Shown: positions 16,845 to 26,305 of the stretch, piece after piece
How positions within the stretch are numbered: the first letter of the stretch is position 1
Layout of the letters: each line of letters opens with the position of its first letter
Assembly: GCA_964427285.1 (NCBI GenBank)
Contig: CAYRTS010000003.1
Location: 28,897 to 92,896, forward strand
DNA length: 64,000 nt
Reading direction: 5' to 3'
Origin: SPCO01 sp964427285
GTDB lineage: Bacteria; Chloroflexota; Limnocylindria; Limnocylindrales; CSP1-4
Translations under genes and position numbers: made by a program
The notes under the pieces: generated by a model
Databases searched by the model: none
Told to the model about the DNA's origin: nothing
What the model saw: only the letters and a program-made list of their open reading frames with translations

Positions 16845-17615
16845 ATGCTCACGAACACGACCAAGGCGAAACTGGCCCAGGGCAAACCCGTCTTCGGCTG
16901 TTTCGTGCGCTACGCCGAGCCGTCCCTCGCCGAGTACGTGGCCATGCTGGGCTGGGACTTCCTCGTCTTCGATGGCGAGCATGGGACGCTGCAACCGCGC
17001 GACCTCGAGGATCTGTGCCGGGCGTGTGAGCTGCGGGATGTGACGCCGATCGCGCGGGTCACCACGAACCAGCCGCACACGATCCTGCGCTTCATGGACA
17101 GCGGGATGCACGGAGTCCACGTCCCGTGGGTCAACACTCCCGAAGCGGTCGAGGAGGCGGTTCGCTCTGTCAAATACTCGCCGCGCGGTGCCCGCGGGCT
17201 GGCCGGGACGCGGGCGTCGGAGTGGGGCATCCGTGAAGGGTTGGATGCCTATGTGGAGCGCGCCAACCGCGAGACGATGGTCATCGTCCATATCGAGACC
17301 CGGGAGGCCGTCGACGCCATCGAGCAGTACGTTGCGATTGATGGGGTCGACGTCCTGTTCCTCGGGCCGACCGACCTGTCGCAGTCGCTGGGGTATCCCG
17401 GCAAACCGGGCCACCCCGATGTCGTCGCGGCCATGGAGCGCGTCGCGGAGGTCGTGGTGCCGTCTGACAAGGTGCTCGGGATCTACGCGGGGAGCGCCGC
17501 GATGACCCAGGAGTGGCTCGCGCGCGGAGCCCGCTATTTCACGACCGGACTGGAGATGTTCCTCAAGGAGGGCATGACGGCCCACCTGGAGCGGGTGCGA
17601 GGTGACCAGCGATGA
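16845..17615 (+). CDS. HpcH/HpaI-family pyruvate aldolase
   Basis: The 256-residue protein is of normal length for class II metal-dependent aldolases of the HpaI type. FDGEHGTLQPRDLE has the catalytic His region; IHVPWV-like, VHIETREAVDAI (metal Glu) and FLGPTDLSQSLG (metal Asp) follow in the expected order. Such enzymes cleave 2-keto-4-hydroxy acids to pyruvate and an aldehyde. In this operon it is one of two candidates, with the transaldolase at 5296, for the carbon-carbon cleavage step normally done by IolJ (inference). It overlaps iolD by four bases. Confidence 0.85.
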   Translation: MLTNTTKAKLAQGKPVFGCFVRYAEPSLAEYVAMLGWDFLVFDGEHGTLQPRDLEDLCRACELRDVTPIARVTTNQPHTILRFMDSGMHGVHVPWVNTPEAVEEAVRSVKYSPRGARGLAGTRASEWGIREGLDAYVERANRETMVIVHIETREAVDAIEQYVAIDGVDVLFLGPTDLSQSLGYPGKPGHPDVVAAMERVAEVVVPSDKVLGIYAGSAAMTQEWLARGARYFTTGLEMFLKEGMTAHLERVRGDQR

Positions 17616-19468
17616 AGACGATCCGACTGACCACGGCACAGGCCATCGTTCGCTGGCTCCTTGCACAGCGCACGGTCGTGGACGGCGATGAGGTGACCGT
17701 GTTCGCGGGCGTATTCGCCATCTTCGGACACGGCAACGTGACGAGTCTTGGCGAAGCCCTCGAACCCGTCCAGGACAGGTTGCCGACGTGGCGCGGCCAC
17801 AACGAGCAGTCGATGGCGCTGGCGGCCGTCGCCTATGCCAAGGCGATGCGCGGGCGCCGGATCATGATCGCCACGACGTCGGTCGGGCCAGGGTCGACGA
17901 ACCTCGTGACCGCCGCCGCCGCCGCGCATGCCAACCGGCTGCCCGTCCTGCTCCTGTCGGGCGACACGTTCCAGCACCGGATCGTCGATCCCGTCCTTCA
18001 GCAGGTCGAGCATTTCGACGACCCCACGATCACGGTCGCCGATGCCTTCAAACCCGTCACCCGCTACTGGGATCGGATCACCCGCCCGGAGCAGATCGTC
18101 CGGTCGTTGCCGCAGGCCCTCGCGGTCATGCTTGATCCGGCGACGCGTGGGCCGGCGTTCTTCGCGCTGCCCCAGGATATCGGGGCGGAGGCCTACGACT
18201 ATCCGGTCGCCTTCTTCGAGCCGAAGATCCACTACATCCGCCGCCCCGGGCCTGACCCACGCGATGTGGAGGCGGCCGTGACCCTGCTGCGAGGTGCTAA
18301 GCGGCCCCTGATCATCGCCGGCGGCGGGGTCCACTACTCGGGAGCCGTCGATGTCGTACGGGCCTTCGCCGAGAAGCATCGGATCCCGGTCGTTGAGACC
18401 GTCGCCGGGAAGGCGACGCTCCTCCACGACCACCCGAATTACGCGGGCCCGATCGGGGTGACCGGAGCCAAGGCCGCCAACGCCGTCGCCGGGCGGGCCG
18501 ATGTCGTCGTCGCCGTCGGGACCCGACTGCAGGACTTCACCACTGGCTCCTGGGCGTTGTTCAGGGATCCCAATGTCCGCTTCGTGTCGGTCAACACGGC
18601 CAGTTGGGACGCGCACAAGCAGGCGGCCCAGCCGGTGATCGGCGACGCGAAGGTCTCGCTCGAGGCGCTCGATGCCGCGCTCGACGCCGCCCTCGGAGAG
18701 CCGATCGGCTCGACGGACTGGCTGGCCTTCGCGCAGGCGCAGATCGCCGACTGGCACGGCTATCTCGACTCGTGGAAGGGGCGCGTGCACGACGGTCCCC
18801 CGGCCTACGCGGAGGTGATCCAGGTCATCAACGAGATCTGTGCCGACGACGACTATTGCCTGTCCGCGGCGGGTGGCCTGCCTGGCGAACTGGCCATGGG
18901 CTGGCGCTCGAAGTCGGTTGGCTCGTTCGATTCGGAGTACGGCTACTCGACGATGGGCTACGAGATCGCCGGCGCCTGGGGCGCCAGGCTCGCCCGCGGC
19001 GGAGGCGAAGTCATCGCGTGGGTGGGCGACGGCTCGTACCTGATGATGAACTCGGACATTTATTCGACGGTGATGACCGGCCACAAGGTCATCTTCCTCG
19101 TCTGCGACAACGGCGGGTACGCGGTCATCAACCGTCTCCAGGTGAACGCGGGCGGCGCCGAATTCAACAACCAGCTGGCCACGACCCGTCACGAGCGGTA
19201 CCTCCAGGTCGACTTCGTGGCGCACGCCCAGGCGATGGGCGCCATCGCCGAGCGAGTCGAGGGCGTCGCGGACCTCCCGGCGGCCTTTGCGCGGGCCAAG
19301 TCCGCGGACCGCAGCTACGTGATCGTCATGCCCATCGACCCGTATGCCTGGACCGACGGCGGTGCCTGGTGGGAGATCGGCGTGCCCGAGGTCAGCGAGC
19401 GGGCAGCGGTGCGCGCGGCACGGGCGCAGTGGGAAGCCGACAAGCAGCATCAGCGCGTCGGCGTCTGA
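17612..19468 (+). CDS. iolD: 3D-(3,5/4)-trihydroxycyclohexane-1,2-dione acylhydrolase
   Basis: The enzyme opens the cyclitol ring, giving 5-deoxy-glucuronate, using thiamine diphosphate. The 618-residue protein has the three-domain layout of ThDP enzymes and the IolD-specific opening RLTTAQAIVRWLLAQR. GHGNVTSLGEAL and RGHNEQSMALAAVAYAK (ThDP-activating Glu) follow. The cofactor motif is WVGDGSYLMMNSDI ending DNGGYAVINRLQ. The length is normal for IolD. The start overlaps the aldolase stop by four bases. With iolB at 6403 this makes inositol ring degradation the best-supported function of the island. Confidence 0.93.
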   Translation: MKTIRLTTAQAIVRWLLAQRTVVDGDEVTVFAGVFAIFGHGNVTSLGEALEPVQDRLPTWRGHNEQSMALAAVAYAKAMRGRRIMIATTSVGPGSTNLVTAAAAAHANRLPVLLLSGDTFQHRIVDPVLQQVEHFDDPTITVADAFKPVTRYWDRITRPEQIVRSLPQALAVMLDPATRGPAFFALPQDIGAEAYDYPVAFFEPKIHYIRRPGPDPRDVEAAVTLLRGAKRPLIIAGGGVHYSGAVDVVRAFAEKHRIPVVETVAGKATLLHDHPNYAGPIGVTGAKAANAVAGRADVVVAVGTRLQDFTTGSWALFRDPNVRFVSVNTASWDAHKQAAQPVIGDAKVSLEALDAALDAALGEPIGSTDWLAFAQAQIADWHGYLDSWKGRVHDGPPAYAEVIQVINEICADDDYCLSAAGGLPGELAMGWRSKSVGSFDSEYGYSTMGYEIAGAWGARLARGGGEVIAWVGDGSYLMMNSDIYSTVMTGHKVIFLVCDNGGYAVINRLQVNAGGAEFNNQLATTRHERYLQVDFVAHAQAMGAIAERVEGVADLPAAFARAKSADRSYVIVMPIDPYAWTDGGAWWEIGVPEVSERAAVRAARAQWEADKQHQRVGV

Positions 19469-19471
19469 GTC

Positions 19472-20257
19472 ATGGCTGACCTGGACGGCAAGGTCGCCAT
19501 CGTCGTCGGGGCCGCGTCCTATCTCGGGGCGGCCATCACCGCGGCCCTCCTCGCCGACGGCGCCAAGGCGGTCCTCGCCGACCGCGATACCAGCGACCCG
19601 GACGAGCTCATGGCGCGGTTCGGCGCCGACGCCATGTTCGTGCCGACCGACGTCACCGACGACGCTGACCTTGAGCGGCTGGTCCGGACCACGGTGGATC
19701 GCCACGGCCGGATCGACATCCTCGTCTTCGCGGTCGCGATCTTCGATGACGACCTGCTCGAGTCATCCCGGCAGCTCTGGCGACGGGTGCTCGATACCAA
19801 CCTGGTGTCGGCGGCCCTGCTGACCCAGGCGACCGCCGCGCACATGACTGCCGGCGGCGCGATCGTGTACATCGCATCGGTCAGCGGCACCTTCTCGCAG
19901 CCGAACCACGTGGTCTACAACGTCGGCAAGGCCGGACTGCTCATGCTCGTCAAGACGGCCGCCCAGCAGCTGGCTCCGCGCGGCATCCGGGTCAACGCGG
20001 TTTCGCCGGGATGGATGTGGAGCCGGAACATCGAGCGCCGGTACGGGACGCGTGAGCGGGCCGATGCGCTCGGCGCCGAGTTCCATCCCCTCGGCCGGAT
20101 CGCGGACCCCGAGGAAGTGGCCGAAGCGGTCCGCTTCCTCGTGTCCGATCGGGCCTCGTTCGTGACGGGGACCGAGCTGCTCGTCGACGGCGGCTTTTCA
20201 GCGATCGGGCCGCTCGCCCTCGGTCAGGCCTTCGAGAAGATCCGCACCATCTCGTAG
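19472..20257 (+). CDS. Short-chain dehydrogenase/reductase
   Basis: The 261-residue SDR has a slightly modified nucleotide loop GAASYLGAAI, then the catalytic Ser in IVYIASVSG and YNVGKAG with Tyr-x3-Lys, followed by RVNAVSPGWMW. It ends with the family signature TGTELLVDGGF. Last gene of the IolE-IolD operon, three bases after iolD. It probably interconverts a hydroxyl and keto group of the cyclitol or a downstream acid; the substrate is not identifiable. Confidence 0.85.
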   Translation: MADLDGKVAIVVGAASYLGAAITAALLADGAKAVLADRDTSDPDELMARFGADAMFVPTDVTDDADLERLVRTTVDRHGRIDILVFAVAIFDDDLLESSRQLWRRVLDTNLVSAALLTQATAAHMTAGGAIVYIASVSGTFSQPNHVVYNVGKAGLLMLVKTAAQQLAPRGIRVNAVSPGWMWSRNIERRYGTRERADALGAEFHPLGRIADPEEVAEAVRFLVSDRASFVTGTELLVDGGFSAIGPLALGQAFEKIRTIS

Positions 20258-20267
20258 CGCGACGAAG

Positions 20268-21287
20268 TTACTCGGAGCCGGGCGTGATGACCACCTTGGT
20301 GGCGGCGCCGGAGCGCAGCAGGTCGAGGCCCTCGGCCAGCCGCTCAAGCGGCAGCACGTGGGTCACGATCGGCGCGAGGGTCAGGACGCCCTGCTCCACC
20401 ATCCGGATCGCCTGCGGGAACGTGAAGTTCGTGATGTAGGTGCCCATGACCGTCAGCGATCGGGCCGTGATGGAGTACTGGTGGATGGGCGGACTCACGT
20501 TGGCGTTCTGGCCGAACAGGACGATCCGCCCGCCCAGGGCCGCCGCCTCGACGGCCGTTCCAAATTGCGTCCCAACCGCGTCAACGACGATGTCGGCACC
20601 GCCGGGCAGGATTTCCTCGCGGGTGGCGGCGAACACATCCGGCGCGACGGCACGACTCGCCCCGACGGCCTCGGCGACCGCTCGCCGGGCCTCCGTCGGC
20701 TCGACGACGATGATCGGCGACGCACCGGCGGCCCGGAAGACGGCGACGAACAGACAGCCGATCGCCCCGGCCCCGAAGATGACCGCCGATTCACCCGGCC
20801 GCGGGTTCGCCCGGTTGGCTCCGTTGACGACGCAGGCAAGGGGCTCGATCAGAGCCGCCACCTCGGACGTCGCCGCCTCTCCAAATGGGAAGACCGCACG
20901 CGCCGGGGCCTTCGCGAACCGGGCCAGGGCGCCGTTCCGGAAAATGCCGAGTGCACGGACGTTCTCGCAGTTGGCGGGTCGTCCCGCCCGGCAGTAGCGA
21001 CAGAAGCCGCACGTCGCGTCCGGATCGACCGCGACCCGCTGCCCGATCGAGAGGCCGCTGGCCCGCGCGCCTTCGCCGAGGCCAGTGATGTGGCCGATGA
21101 ACTCGTGGCCCATGACCACGCCGGGGTCGGCCGGGTGGCCGGGCGGCACGTTCAGGATCTGGAGATCCGTGCCGCAGATGCCACACGCCTCGACCTCGAT
21201 GATCACATCGTCGGGCGCCTCGAGGAGAGGCTCCGCAACGTCCTCAAGGCGCACGACGCCCTGGCCCGCAAAGACTGCAGCACGCAT
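20268..21287 (-). CDS. Zinc-dependent medium-chain alcohol dehydrogenase
   Basis: A 339-residue sorbitol/threonine-dehydrogenase-like enzyme starting at ATG 21287. Catalytic zinc ligands are seen in CGICGTD and MGHEFIGHI; the structural zinc lobe has four cysteines in CGFCRYCRAGRPANC. The Rossmann motif is FGAGAIGCLFVAV. It is the last gene of the ABC-transporter operon, overlapping the permease stop by one base (TGATG), so it probably acts on the imported compound, oxidising a secondary hydroxyl. Confidence 0.85.
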   Translation of the reverse strand: MRAAVFAGQGVVRLEDVAEPLLEAPDDVIIEVEACGICGTDLQILNVPPGHPADPGVVMGHEFIGHITGLGEGARASGLSIGQRVAVDPDATCGFCRYCRAGRPANCENVRALGIFRNGALARFAKAPARAVFPFGEAATSEVAALIEPLACVVNGANRANPRPGESAVIFGAGAIGCLFVAVFRAAGASPIIVVEPTEARRAVAEAVGASRAVAPDVFAATREEILPGGADIVVDAVGTQFGTAVEAAALGGRIVLFGQNANVSPPIHQYSITARSLTVMGTYITNFTFPQAIRMVEQGVLTLAPIVTHVLPLERLAEGLDLLRSGAATKVVITPGSE

Positions 21288-22117
21288 CAGGCGCCCTCCG
21301 GATTGCGGCGCCGTCCGGGGACTCGGCGAGCCCGCCCCAGCACCAGGGAAGCGATAGCGAAGATGAGCAACGTGGCGACCAGCATGATCGTGGCCACGGC
21401 ATTGACTTCCGGAGTGACCCCGAATTTGATCCGGGTATAGATGTAGGTCGGCAACGTGGGCTGGGCGCCGACCGTGAACCAGGTGATGACGAACTCGTCG
21501 ATCGAAAGGGTCACGCTGATCAGGGCTCCCGCCAGGATCGCCGGCGAAATCAGTGGAAGGACGATGTGACGGATCGCCTGTCGGGGCGACGCGCCCAGAT
21601 CCGCGGCGGCCCATTCGAGCGCCCGATCGAAGCCCTGGAGCCGGCTGGCCACGATCAGGACGACGAACGGCACCGTGACGACGAGCTGGCCCGCGATCAC
21701 GGTGCCCAGCGATAGCGGCAGGTCGACGGCCCGGGCAAAGAAGATCAGCAGCGATACGCCGACCAGGACTCCCGGCACCATGATCGGCAGGGTGAACGCG
21801 ATCCTGGTGGCGTTCGGGTATCGAACCCCGCCGCGCACGAGGACGAAGGCGGCCATTGTCCCGATGATGGTCGCCAGGATGGCCACCACCACGGCGACGG
21901 TGACCGAATTCGAGAGTGCACGGATGAGGACACGATTGTCGAACAAGGCCTCGTACCAGCGCAGCGTGAAGCCTGTAATCGGTAGCCCCGGCGTCTGCGA
22001 CTCGTCGAACGAGAAGATGATCATGAACGCGATCGGCAGGTAGAGAAAGACCATCAGGGCGCCGAACCACACCCGGAGGCTCCAGCGCACGGCGCCGGAA
22101 TGCCGACTGACGGGCAT
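21287..22117 (-). CDS. ABC transporter permease, PotC type
   Basis: Inner-membrane subunit with about six helices. The ATPase-contact loop EWAAADLGASPRQAIRHIVLP is the EAA motif; VTLSIDEFVITWF is typical of PotC/AfuB permeases. ATG 22117 leaves 22 bases after the preceding permease; a TTG at 22156 would make a 39-base extension overlapping that gene, so the shorter form is preferred. It works with the permease at 22140, the binding protein at 23086 and the ATPase at 24200 as a spermidine/putrescine-type importer. Confidence 0.88.
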   Translation of the reverse strand: MPVSRHSGAVRWSLRVWFGALMVFLYLPIAFMIIFSFDESQTPGLPITGFTLRWYEALFDNRVLIRALSNSVTVAVVVAILATIIGTMAAFVLVRGGVRYPNATRIAFTLPIMVPGVLVGVSLLIFFARAVDLPLSLGTVIAGQLVVTVPFVVLIVASRLQGFDRALEWAAADLGASPRQAIRHIVLPLISPAILAGALISVTLSIDEFVITWFTVGAQPTLPTYIYTRIKFGVTPEVNAVATIMLVATLLIFAIASLVLGRARRVPGRRRNPEGA

Positions 22118-22139
22118 GGTCGCGAGCGGGTCGACGCGG

Positions 22140-23057
22140 CTAGGCACGGGCGACAACGTCCTCGAACCGAAGGTAGCGGCGGAACACGATGAGCAACAGC
22201 AGAACGAAGGCCGCGATCAGGAAGCTGACGGCGGCACCCTCTGGGATGAGGGCGTTCTTGAAGAAGTTGGCTACCAGGTTGGCGATCAACAGGCCGTTCG
22301 CGCCGCCGACCATGATCGGTGTGAGGAACTCGCCGAGGATCGGGATGAACACGAAGATGCACGCGGTGATGATGCCCGGCCGGATCTGCGGCAACAGGAT
22401 GTGCCGGAATGCCTGGTCCGGGCGAGCGCCCAGGTCCTGACCGGCCGTCAGCTGGGTGAAGTCGAAACGCTCGAGAGACGCATACAGGACCAGCGCCGCA
22501 AATGGCACGTAGACATACACCAGCACGATGAAGGTGCCGAAGTCGTTGTAGACCAGGAGTCGCGAAGGCTCCGAGATCAGACCAATCGCCTGGAGCACCT
22601 GGTTGAGCGCGCCGAACTCACCGAGGATCGCCTGCCACGAGTAGACCCGCAGCAAATAGCTCGTCCAGAAGGGGACGATGATGAGCAGGAGTGCGAAGCG
22701 CGCCCATCGGCGGGAGACGTATCGGGCGAGGAAGTACGCGACGCCGAAGGCGGCCGGCAACGAGGCGAGCGTAACGGCGGCTCCCATGATCAATGTCTTG
22801 AGGAGCGTTCGAACGTAGGTTGGATTGTCGAAGAAGTTGGTGTAGTTCTCGGCTGTCCAGACCGCCACGACGTCCAGATTCTCGTTGGTCGACCAGAACG
22901 AAAACACGAACATGACCGTCAGCGGCGCCACGAACAGGCCCACCAGGATCACCCCGGCCGGCAGGAACGGGGCGAGCTGCCGCAGCCGGGCCGTCCGACT
23001 GGCGTTGACGGACGTCGGCGGGGCCAATGCGGCCCCGCCGGCGAGATCGTTTGCCAT
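22140..23057 (-). CDS. ABC transporter permease, PotB type
   Basis: The 305-residue membrane protein has about six helices (for example APFLPAGVILVGLFVAPLTV and FALLLIIVPFWTSYLL) and a degenerate EAA loop near GQDLGARPDQAFRHILLPQI. WTSYLLRVYSWQAILG is a hallmark of PotB-like permeases of polyamine importers. It is third in the operon ATPase-binding protein-PotB-PotC-dehydrogenase, 28 bases after the binding protein. Confidence 0.88.
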   Translation of the reverse strand: MANDLAGGAALAPPTSVNASRTARLRQLAPFLPAGVILVGLFVAPLTVMFVFSFWSTNENLDVVAVWTAENYTNFFDNPTYVRTLLKTLIMGAAVTLASLPAAFGVAYFLARYVSRRWARFALLLIIVPFWTSYLLRVYSWQAILGEFGALNQVLQAIGLISEPSRLLVYNDFGTFIVLVYVYVPFAALVLYASLERFDFTQLTAGQDLGARPDQAFRHILLPQIRPGIITACIFVFIPILGEFLTPIMVGGANGLLIANLVANFFKNALIPEGAAVSFLIAAFVLLLLIVFRRYLRFEDVVARA

Positions 23058-23085
23058 CGTGTGCGACGTGGCTCCGGGTGTGCGA

Positions 23086-24195
23086 CTAGGCTCCGAAGAC
23101 CTCGTTGAACAGCTGGATCGACTTTTCCGTCGAGGTGCCGGGGCCCTTCAGGGTCGTCGCCGCAAGGATCGCCTCGGACTCGCTGTAGCGATACCGATCG
23201 GCGCGATCCCCCTCACCCTGGTTGACCAGGACCTTGTAGGCCGCCTCGTTGAACAGCGGCCGACCGTGGGTGATGAAGTTGGCGGCGATGTTCTCGGCCG
23301 TGTTGGCCTTCTCCAGGTAGGGCATCAGCAGCGAGGTGTTGGCGCCGCCCTTGACGATCATCTCGGCGTCCATCCAGCCGACCGTCCCCTCCTTCGGGAT
23401 AAAGCCCCTGATCTCCGGGCCGCCGCCGTCCTTGACCCGGTCCTCGTTGCCGAAGTTCCCGGTGATCAGGTACGCCTCCTCGCTGATCATCGCGTTGACG
23501 CTGTCGGTGGCCTGCTGCGCAAACTTGAGGACATTGGGCTTGAGCTTCTCGAGGTATCCCTTGACCGTGGCGAGCTGGTCGTCAGTCATGTTGTAGCAGT
23601 CGTTAAAACCCGCCGCCTTGCCCATGTAGGCGACGATCTCCTCGGGCTGGTTCTCGATCACCAGGCGACCCTTGTATTTCGGGTCGAGGAGCACTTGCCA
23701 CGAGTCCGGGGCAGGGTCGACGAACTTCGGGTTGTAGTAGATGCTGATTGGCGACCAGCCGAACGGGTAGCCAAGGTAGCCTTCGGGCTTCGTCCAGATC
23801 GGGAACTCCCTGGCGAACGAGTAGAGCTCCGACGAGATCTTGATCTCGTTGATGTCGAATGCCTCGATGAGTCCGTCCTTGAAGTAGGCGTCGGGCACCC
23901 ACAGAGCGTCTCCGGAGATCATGTCGAGCTGACCCTTGACCTCCTTGAGCTTGGCGAAACCCTCGGCGTTACCGGACAGCTCGCTGATGTTGGCGATGAT
24001 CTTGTCCGATGTCTCGATGGCCTTGAGCTGCGTGTCGATGTAGTGGTCGCCCCAGGTCATCCAGTTGAACGTGCCACCCTGCGACCCGATCCCGCCGCAC
24101 GCGGATACGACACCACCGAGCCCGACAACGGCCCCGACGGCTCCCGTTAGCTGCAAGAACCTGCGACGCGTGTAGGCCTGATCCAATACGGTCAT
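23086..24195 (-). CDS. Extracellular solute-binding lipoprotein, PotD/PotF type
   Basis: The 369-residue precursor has a Tat-like leader (YTRRRFLQLTGAVGAVVG) ending in a lipobox VSAC, so the mature protein is probably lipid-anchored outside the membrane. NWMTWGDHYIDTQLKAIE and later YLGYPFGWSPISIYYN resemble polyamine-binding proteins. Members of this family bind cationic or small polar ligands such as polyamines, so the ligand could be an amino-bearing cyclitol (inference from family plus context). It lies between the ATPase and the two permeases with 4- and 28-base gaps. Confidence 0.85.
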   Translation of the reverse strand: MTVLDQAYTRRRFLQLTGAVGAVVGLGGVVSACGGIGSQGGTFNWMTWGDHYIDTQLKAIETSDKIIANISELSGNAEGFAKLKEVKGQLDMISGDALWVPDAYFKDGLIEAFDINEIKISSELYSFAREFPIWTKPEGYLGYPFGWSPISIYYNPKFVDPAPDSWQVLLDPKYKGRLVIENQPEEIVAYMGKAAGFNDCYNMTDDQLATVKGYLEKLKPNVLKFAQQATDSVNAMISEEAYLITGNFGNEDRVKDGGGPEIRGFIPKEGTVGWMDAEMIVKGGANTSLLMPYLEKANTAENIAANFITHGRPLFNEAAYKVLVNQGEGDRADRYRYSESEAILAATTLKGPGTSTEKSIQLFNEVFGA

Positions 24196-24199
24196 TCCT

Positions 24200-25396
24200 T
24201 CACCCTCCTGCTGTTTCCTGGTCCGGTTCAGGTTCGTCGCCGGCGGCGACGACGGTCGACTTGCGGGGATCCCACGACAGGTGCACTTCTCGATCGACCA
24301 TCTCCTCCTCGGCAGTCCGCTCGTCCGACTCGTGGAACCGTATCGCCACGAGGACCCCGGCGTCGGTTTGGACCGTGATCCTCGTATGGTTTCCCATGAA
24401 TGCGACGTTGGTGGTCCGGCCGGCGATGACGGCCGCCGGCGATGATCCGTGATCCGCGATCAGGCTGACCGCGACCGATTCGGGTCGAACCATCAACGCG
24501 ACGCGGCCGTTCGGGGTAGCAGCCGTGCTCCCTGCGTGGGTCGGCAGCACGGTTCCGTCGCGCAGGCGGATGGCCGGTCCGTCAGGGCCGTTCGTCAGTT
24601 CGCCGTCCAGGAAGTTCGACTCGCCGATGAAGTCGGCGACGAACCGGTCGAGCGGTCGGAGGTAGATCTCGCGGGGCGTCCCGACCTGTCGGACTCGACC
24701 GCTGGCCATGACCGCAATGCGGGTCGACATGGACAGGGCCTCTTCCTGGTCGTGGGTGACGAACACGAACGTCGTGCCGACCTGGCGATGGATACGCGCC
24801 AGCTCGACCTGCATCTGCTTGCGCAGCTTGAGATCGAGCGCCCCGAGCGGCTCGTCGAGCAGCAACACCGCCGGTCGCTTGCACAGGGCGCGGGCGAGCG
24901 CGACACGCTGCGCCTGGCCGCCCGACAGTTGCACCGGATAGCGATCCCCGTAGCCCGAAAGGTCGACGAGCTCGAGATACTCGCCCACGCGCCGATCGAT
25001 CTCGGGGCGGGGCAGGCTCTCCATGCGGAGGCCGAAGGCGACATTCTGGGCGACCGTCATGTGCGGGAACAGGGCGTAGTTCTGGAACACGGTATTGACG
25101 TTGCGCTGATGGGGCGGCAGGTCGTTGACCCGGCGACCCTCGATCCGCAGCTCTCCCGAGGTGAGCGGGACAAACCCGCCAATCAGGTTGAGTGTCGTCG
25201 TCTTGCCGCATCCGGATGGACCGAGCAGGCAGAAGAACTCGCCAGCTTCGATCTGAAGCGAGACGCCGTCGAGGGCGATGGCCTCGCCGTAGCGCTTGGT
25301 TACGTCGATGAGCTCGATCGCGGGGACAGCACGATCCCCACTCATCCCAGCGAGCCCAGACCTGGCACCGCCGCCCTCCCTGTCGCGAAGAGTCAT
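24200..25396 (-). CDS. ABC transporter ATP-binding protein, PotA type
   Basis: The motor subunit: Walker A GPSGCGKTTT, Q-loop VFQNYALFPHMT, signature LSGGQAQRVALARAL, Walker B VLLLDEPLGALD and THDQEEALSM, then a C-terminal TOBE-like domain of about 120 residues. ATG 25411 lies inside the LacI operator at 25407-25420, too close to the predicted transcription start; ATG 25396 is used here, and ATG 25345 just before the ATPase domain is another option. First gene of the importer operon. Confidence 0.88.
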   Translation of the reverse strand: MTLRDREGGGARSGLAGMSGDRAVPAIELIDVTKRYGEAIALDGVSLQIEAGEFFCLLGPSGCGKTTTLNLIGGFVPLTSGELRIEGRRVNDLPPHQRNVNTVFQNYALFPHMTVAQNVAFGLRMESLPRPEIDRRVGEYLELVDLSGYGDRYPVQLSGGQAQRVALARALCKRPAVLLLDEPLGALDLKLRKQMQVELARIHRQVGTTFVFVTHDQEEALSMSTRIAVMASGRVRQVGTPREIYLRPLDRFVADFIGESNFLDGELTNGPDGPAIRLRDGTVLPTHAGSTAATPNGRVALMVRPESVAVSLIADHGSSPAAVIAGRTTNVAFMGNHTRITVQTDAGVLVAIRFHESDERTAEEEMVDREVHLSWDPRKSTVVAAGDEPEPDQETAGG

Positions 25397-25406
25397 CCGT
25401 GGCTCG

Positions 25407-25453
25407 TGCATTCGATTGCGCAGACGGTAGCACGCCCCCGCTGGCCTCGTCTA
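25407..25453 (-). promoter_or_regulatory. LacI operator and promoter of the PotA-type operon
   Basis: Minus strand: -35 TAGACG (25448-25453), 18-base spacer, -10 TACCGT (25424-25429), three bases, then CGCAATCGAATGCA (25407-25420). It matches the layout at 12771 and 28511. Confidence 0.65.
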
Positions 25454-25507
25454 CCCAATTTCGTTTCGCAAGGACGAGGCGCGTGCGACGACATGCGCTC
25501 CGTTGCC

Positions 25508-26275
25508 CTACTCCGCCACAAAGGCGGCGACGCGGCAGATGCAGCCCTCGCCTCCCTGCCAGCGCCACGGGAAGGCGCCCATGTCCACGCGTCGGCCGGC
25601 GACCTCGGCGAGCTCTCCGCCGAGGTTCTCCAGCATCGAGATGTCGTTCCGCGCGGTCGCGTAGTGGATGTATTCGAAATCCTTCGCCGGCAGCGTCTCT
25701 TCGATCGGCCGGCCGCTCATCGTCTCGTACTCAGCGACGAGATCGGGTCGCATGTGGCGGACGCGCGTGTGCAGCGAGTGGTCGATCGAGGCGAGATCTG
25801 CGCCGATCCACTTGATCCGCTTGCCGATGAGAAAGTCGATGACCTCGGGCTGCGGACCCGGATGACGGTCGAAGTAGGTCACGTCATCGCGCGTAGGCTT
25901 GGTCCAGTTGTACCGGTCCCAGCCGGTGAAGAGGACGACGATGTCGCCCTCGCGGATCGACTCGCCCGGCGGGAGGTGGGCCTCGACGTCGGCCAGGCTG
26001 TAGTAGCTCCAGGGTCTGGTGATCGGCCGGAGGTCGATCACCAGACCCGTCCCGTAGAGCTCACTCAGCTCGATGCTCCCGAGGTCCCGGCCGGTCTCGC
26101 AGTAGTGGCTCGGCGCGTCGATGTGCGTCCCGGTATGCATGTTCGTCTTCACGAGCATCGTGCTCTTGCGGTCCCGGTGATGCGTCGTGATGTCGGTGAC
26201 CTCGATCGAGGCGAACTGCGGCCAGGTGGGCATCCGATCGCCCCACGGCTGGGTCAGATCGACGACACGTGTCAT
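25508..26275 (-). CDS. Cyclase family protein (kynurenine formamidase-like metal hydrolase)
   Basis: The 255-residue protein contains the family hallmark NMHTGTHIDAPSHYC (metal-binding HxGTHxDxPxH) and begins VVDLTQPWGDRMPTWP, as in these hydrolases. Members hydrolyse amide or ester bonds in cyclic or N-formyl compounds. It lies 30 bases downstream of a LacI regulator on the same strand, so the two are probably co-transcribed, and upstream of the importer operon. A role in opening a lactone or lactam produced in the pathway is possible but unproven. Confidence 0.83.
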   Translation of the reverse strand: MTRVVDLTQPWGDRMPTWPQFASIEVTDITTHHRDRKSTMLVKTNMHTGTHIDAPSHYCETGRDLGSIELSELYGTGLVIDLRPITRPWSYYSLADVEAHLPPGESIREGDIVVLFTGWDRYNWTKPTRDDVTYFDRHPGPQPEVIDFLIGKRIKWIGADLASIDHSLHTRVRHMRPDLVAEYETMSGRPIEETLPAKDFEYIHYATARNDISMLENLGGELAEVAGRRVDMGAFPWRWQGGEGCICRVAAFVAE

Positions 26276-26305
26276 GGCTTGGCTCCGATGGTCATGGGGA
26301 CAACC

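Noticed and set aside
17534..19705. A 723-codon open frame opposite iolD
   Set aside because: High-GC shadow of a well-supported gene; it shows no family motif and no ribosome site.
20268..22070. A 600-codon frame that would fuse permease and alcohol dehydrogenase
   Set aside because: The upstream part is out of frame with the permease; the dehydrogenase begins cleanly at ATG 21287.
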